The notes below the pieces were generated by a model, which was given only the letters and a program-made list of their open reading frames with translations, was not told the DNA's origin and searched no databases. From contig JACDOX010000018.1 in assembly GCA_014549065.1 (NCBI GenBank), forward strand, positions 7,734,151 to 7,798,150: a stretch of DNA of 64,000 nt, in the 5' to 3' direction. This DNA is from Cardinalis cardinalis (Eukaryota > Chordata > Aves > Passeriformes > Cardinalidae). Positions within the stretch are counted from its first letter, which is position 1. Each line of letters starts with the position of its first letter. This document shows, in pieces, positions 58,808 through 64,000 of the stretch. The translations under genes were made by a program, and so were the position numbers.

Positions 58808-61800
58808 CTGCAAGGAGAGGAAGAAAACAGATTTGGGGAAAGAAGTGCAATTTTACCTGAGGGGATTGCAGGCATGGTGGAACTAGGTGGCAGAACCTCA
58901 GCAGAAGGAAGATCTCCAGCTGGTGGACTTACTGTGCATAGTCAGCATGGAAGCAGGCATTCTTGGGAGTCCCTGATAGCCTAAGAATAATGAAAGAAGG
59001 TAGCTCATAGTATCTGGAATATTACTACGCATCTGCCTGTTAAAAATTAAGGGAGTTCAGGTTAGGAAAGCAGAAACAAACCAAGGTAAGTTCCTTAAAA
59101 GCAGTGTAACCCTTGTCTCACTTCTGAAGCAGAAATCCCTGTTAAAAACCAAGATTTTCCATACCATTTTATTTTTTTTTTTCCTCTCATGGGAAACGAG
59201 GAGAAACAGCAATAAAAGCCTTCTACTGGCATACACATGCAGAGTTTTATTGCTACTGCTGCTCATGCTCTGTGAGAGAAGAGAATGAAATAAGGAACNA
59301 CACACTGGAACAGCACAGGGTAAGCAGGCTCTGCTGCTGANCAAGTTTACCCTCACCTTCAGATATGGCAAATTACAGTACTGGATTTAAAGGTATTTGC
59401 ACTGCATGATCCCTAAATAATAATGATAAGCTACAATTCTGTTATTTAATATTATATATAACCACATCCTTTCTGACGGATTCATTAATGCATAAACATA
59501 GTGATTATAACCCAGACATTTGATGTGGTGTTTGATACTTTAATTTTATATTGGACAATAATCTTANGTGAATTAATCCCTAGATTTTTCTACTCCTTAT
59601 ATATGTTTCAATAATTTCAAAAGAGTAATAGTAAAAAGAAATTGTACCCTGTTCAGATAGAATTAATCATGAATGTTATGAAGAAATATGTTCATTCTGC
59701 AGGGGTTAGTTGCTATTAGTTACTTGCGATAAAATTCCGATGAACACAGGTCTCTTGGTTTTAACATCTGTGCAATGAAGGCTTCCCAGAAGGTTAGACA
59801 GCTTTTTATTACCCCTCAAGGTTTATTCATTTTTAAAATATTTTGCACGCTACACTTTGGGTTTTGTTTTTATTTTCTTCTGATTCACAACTTAGAGCTT
59901 GCAAGAGAATCAAATTGACAGTTCATCCATTTCAATTCTATTGAGATACTTTTCTGGCCTTCTCAATANGGCCAAACCAAAGAAAATACATTCGGAGTAT
60001 GTATTTAAATGATAATTTAATCTTCTGAAAGCTGTTGAATTTTCTTTTTAAAAACTTTTTTTTTCTTGTAACTTTAGGACTAAATGTGAGTTATGATGTC
60101 TCATGTTTATATAGATGCAGTGTTTTTCTGAAAAGAGGAAGAAGTAAGTTTGCCATAGGTCTGAGTTGGAGATGAAAATTCATAGTTGCTTCCTGTCAAG
60201 AGATTAACACAAATATATGGGCAATAAATGAGACTGGCACAAGCCAATTGATGAAGATGCCTTCACTTTTATTTTAAATGACTCAAACTAATGAAGTTTT
60301 TTTGTGATTATGGGACATGGTCATGGTCAGATTTCTGGGACTTGCTGTGCTTGATATGAGAAGTTCTAATGACAAGCAGAACACATTCTTTCTGAAAGAC
60401 AGGAAACTGAGGATGAAAAATAAGTACTTAAAATAAGTGTTTCCTGCCTTAACTTTCCCACAACTACTCGAGTTTATTTATAATATTTCTATTTAGACTT
60501 CAGTTAAAATTTATATATCTGGATAGTTTTGAAGTCTGACAATCATTAATTGAATTGTCTGAATTGTTTTCAGCAACAGCCCTGTGTGGAATTTGACTGT
60601 TTTTCACCTTTTCAAAACATATTGGCAAAGAAGTTTTAACTGGCAATCTCATGCATTCTGTTTTTGCAGAACTTGACAGAAATATGAATTTTGGTGTTCT
60701 TCTGAGTGGTATGAATAACTCTGCACATCTCTGAAAGGTAATTTAGCATGAATGAATTCTTTGCCTTGATATTTATGAGTGCAGCTGTAGGCCATAACCT
60801 AAAGTCTGGAATAAATTTTCTGTGAAAGTGAAATACAACAACGGTTTTATGAGCCCCAGATCATATAAAGTGTTTGCAAAATTAGAATGATTAAAGGATG
60901 ATAAAGCATCAGGCTCAGATAAATTGTTCTGTGACATGTTTGGGAAAATAGAAAAGTCAGTGTCAGATACTTCTGATAACTCACCGAGGTTAATGAAGTA
61001 GCAGAGGNGGCAAAATGTGTTTCTCTTTAAAAGTTTAAGAAAGAATATATGGAAGATTCTAAAAATGACATGAAAAGCATACAATAGTTAGAAGAATAGT
61101 GTGAATGGAACACATAAGACAGTATTACNAGCCATTTAAAACAATGGCATATAAAGGATATGACTAATTTGCTTTTTTTCTTTAAAGTACACATAAATTT
61201 GCTTAATTTGTGAACAAACAGGTAGTAGTGGAAATAATTAATGTGGATTTCAGAAACATTTTTATATGCCATTATAAAAAAGTGCATTTCTATGCTAGCA
61301 GTATTTTGGCATAAGAACTGCAGGAAAAGGATTTTGTGCAATAGCTAAAAACTGGGCCAGGGTTGCTAACCAATTCTCCTTTTTTTATGGAAACATAGGA
61401 ATTTGGCACCTGAAGTAGAGTGAAAGTTGGCTCCCCAAATATTTCTGAGCTTGCATATTCAGTCAAAAGTTCCAGCTACGTGTCTTACTGCAGTATGACA
61501 CGCAGATTTTAGTTAAACTGCATTTTATTCTTGAACATAAAATTCTGTATGGCTATGCAGATTGGAGTTTTTTGCTACATCTGTATTCAGAAATTAAAAG
61601 GGTTAAGAGCTCATTCTCTTCCCTTGATTGTTACTGATGCATAAATCTCTCCATTCCTTTAAACTGTGTCCTTAACCCTAGCAATATGGTCAGCATAAAT
61701 CTACCCAGGAAAAGATTTCAGAATTTTCATGGGATTTTAATTCACAGATTAATAAATTGTGGTTGTCCGTTAGATAAGGATATATATGTGAATGGAAGAT

Positions 61801-62779
61801 AGGGAAGAATGAAAAACTGTACAAGGATATCTGTTTATCATATTTAAATTTTTTTAAGAGAATACTATCTGCGAAGNTGCATTCTCAGGAACTGAGATTA
61901 TTAATACAAAATTTCTCCTAACTATGTATGTAAATCTTACTGTGATTAAATTTCTGAAAATATCTGATTCACACAATAGTTCAAAAAGTTATAAAATCCN
62001 TAAAGATAATTTTAAAACAAGATATTTTATAATTAAATTAATTCTGTTGCTTCTCTGCACACACTGTGTGGTACTCATCAAGCTGTAGGGATGCATTCCA
62101 TTGATTGTAGCGTGGTAGAAATGCAATTTTTTTGTATGTGTTGATTCTTGTTTCCATGACAGTTGAAATATTGTAGCAAATAATAATAAAAGTGTATATC
62201 AGGTAGCATTCCAGTGACTTGACTGAGTGTATCATCTAGTGATTAGAATGATCCTGTCTAATCTTGATGACTAGGGAAGAAGTAGGAGGATTGGGAATTC
62301 AATGAGGTATGTCAAATCTTATTAGTCTACATAATTTCCCCTTCCTGAATTCTGACAAGGCAGCACTGTCATTGAAACTGAGAAAATATTCCTAATAAAT
62401 AATAATTCAATTAANTTTTTAAAACTATGTCAGCAAACAATCATTTTCTTTGAAAAAATTATTTCATTTTTCTTACAAATATGTAGCTTGTTACTCAATA
62501 TTTGAGTGTCNTTGCTTAGCAATTATTAGCAAAACAAAATTACTGTGTCAGTCCTGTTACATCATTGGGTAAGGATATTTCAAGTTTATGACAATAATAT
62601 TTAATAAAACAAGTATCTCATTTAGTTTTCTGTTGACTTTTCTCAAACAATATCGCAGTGCATCATAACACCTAGGGGGAGCATAAACTTGGTTTTATTT
62701 AAATAATTAAAATTATATCACAAAAATCCATATCTTATTATAATTAATTTTCTTCTTTATTTAAGACTGATCATTTTAG

Positions 62780-62811
62780 TTTTTTGTGTTCCCTATAGGG
62801 AACACAAAAAA
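62780..62811. repeat. Perfect 32-bp palindrome
   Basis: Half-site ttttttgtgttcccta (62780-62795) followed immediately, with no spacer, by its exact reverse complement (62796-62811). The next pair outward mismatches. Confidence 0.95.
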
Positions 62812-62813
62812 TT

Positions 62814-62855
62814 GGAAATAAGCAATTCAAGAAAGACAGGAAATAAGCAATTCAA
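62814..62855. repeat. Short direct repeat (17 bp, 25-bp period)
   Basis: ggaaataagcaattcaa at 62814-62830 recurs at 62839-62855, immediately next to the palindrome. Confidence 0.95.
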
Positions 62856-64000
62856 TACACTCTCTCCTTTCTTCAAAGTGTTTTTCTACAGTTTCTTTCA
62901 GTTCACACGTATTTGCTTTGAAAAGAGAATTTCCTACCATTTCAACGTAGTGACAGATTAGGCTTAAAATTCTATTTCTTGCTTTTGCCATATTCCTACT
63001 GCAATCAGATATGCTGTGACGGCACATTCTATTTGACACTTCTTCCTCTCAGCTGAAATTTGTCTCTTGAAATTCAAAAACTCTGTCACCTGACCCCAGT
63101 GATCTGTTATTCATCTATGAGCAGACAATCTGTGAATAAACATTATCTGTTCTTAAATCACCCCTCAAGAGGTGGGCGGATTGACATTATGTTTTTGTTA
63201 CCTGCTGAAGCTTTGTTTCTATTAATTTTGGGAGTTTCTTCCCTTTACTGGGTACTGAAAGATGTTTGCCAGTGAGGGCATGTAAGGGATCAAGAGCCCA
63301 GACGACGGATCCCGAATGAAGCGGAAACAAATTGATATCAGCAAGCAGCAGAGATAGTAACTAGCTGCAAAACAAGAGGTCATGCTCTGAGGTTAAAGGG
63401 GGTAGTAGCTGAGAGGCAACTCAGTTTGTCTTTATACAAGGAAAAATTCAAATATAGAGCAAAGCAGCGAGAAACTGTAAAATACACAATGGGAGCTATG
63501 AACTGGGGAGAAGAAAAAAGGCATATTTCATAGATGGAATCATAATTAGAGGAGTCTGTGAATTTTGTTCGGATCAGAGTTAAATCTCAGAGTCATAAGG
63601 GGGATTAGAAACAAAATTAACTATNAAAAATATATTCTTTCCCCCTGCTTAAATTGTAATCTGGATAACTCCTGCTTTACTTTTATTCTTAATATTTTTG
63701 TGGGGCTTGATTTTTAAGAAAATAATTTCTCCTACTCATTCTAAATTAGCTTTTAGAGTACACTGTATTTCAGACTGAATTTTAACTTCTTCCTGTTTAT
63801 ATGTGCTATAAGCCTGATTTTAAGAATAGTCTTTCATCTGCGCAATCTCTTTTGACAATAGTTTCTCAGGTTTAAGGTTCCATGCTCTAACTGGAAATCT
63901 CATGTATTGTCAGATAGCCTATGGACAGATACTGGTACTCAGAAAAAAGAAATAGAAACACATGAAAATGTTATGTGTAGTAGGTGGGATGTTAGCTTTT

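Larger units (their letters stand above)
58808..64000. other. AT-rich non-coding stretch
   Basis: No recognisable interspersed repeat. It contains a perfect 32-base palindrome at 62780-62811 followed by a short direct repeat. Minus-strand open frames at 59.06-59.37 kb and 60.77-61.34 kb have chance-like composition. Confidence 0.5.

Noticed and set aside
58860..58983. Minus-strand segment between an acceptor-like ttattcttag and a donor-like CAG/gtaaaa
   Set aside because: All three frames contain a stop before the donor, and the gap to the next acceptor-like site is only about 50 bases, too short for an intron.
59338..59395. Minus-strand segment between ttatttag and gtgagg splice-like signals
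   Set aside because: All three frames contain stops within about 56 bases.
1..64000. CRISPR arrays, tRNA/rRNA genes, bacterial operons
   Set aside because: No regularly spaced repeats, cloverleaf-type sequences or dense same-strand coding were seen; the window is vertebrate-like.

Overview
The window looks like non-coding, AT-rich bird DNA, probably from a songbird. The evidence is repeat content: at least a dozen CR1 LINE fragments with the CR1 3' end (octamer repeats of the AGAATCAC type), copies of a long terminal repeat family that I recognise as avian ERVL-type, and a second LTR type with a 6-bp target duplication. There is no bacterial-style gene organisation, no CRISPR array, and no tRNA or rRNA that I can see. 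Isolated single Ns every few hundred bases and one 63-base N run suggest a draft short-read assembly. Songbird is inference; bird is well supported.

Layout. 1-9.5 kb is repeat-rich: CR1 pieces on both strands, including a fairly well preserved minus-strand CR1 (6.2-7.2 kb) and a plus-strand CR1 (7.55-8.98 kb) split by a complete solo LTR with a visible target site duplication. 9.5-20.5 kb is nearly featureless AT-rich DNA with an assembly gap at 15.2 kb. 20.5-22.9 kb, minus strand, carries the most interesting item: about 2.4 kb of broken reading frames. Their motifs appear in the order and rough spacing of the large (L) polymerase protein of non-segmented negative-strand RNA viruses (Mononegavirales). 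I interpret it as an old, non-functional endogenous viral element, possibly bornavirus-like. 25.35-27.6 kb is a long 5'-truncated CR1. 29.1-29.7 kb and 34.2-34.8 kb are two LTRs of one family in opposite orientations. 39.6-41.7 kb is a mosaic of CR1 and LTR pieces. 45.5-46.0 kb may be another LTR type. 49.8-52.9 kb holds three more CR1 pieces.

Near the right end, two minus-strand open segments (58.26-58.38 and 58.62-58.81 kb) are preceded by strong splice-acceptor-like sequences. They are the only candidates for host exons, and I do not recognise the protein. If they are real, much of the window could be intron or flank of a minus-strand gene. Otherwise it is an intergenic desert.

All transposon and viral coding sequence here is broken by stops, frameshifts and truncations, and nothing appears able to make a functional product. 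Family assignments rest on pattern recognition without database searches.
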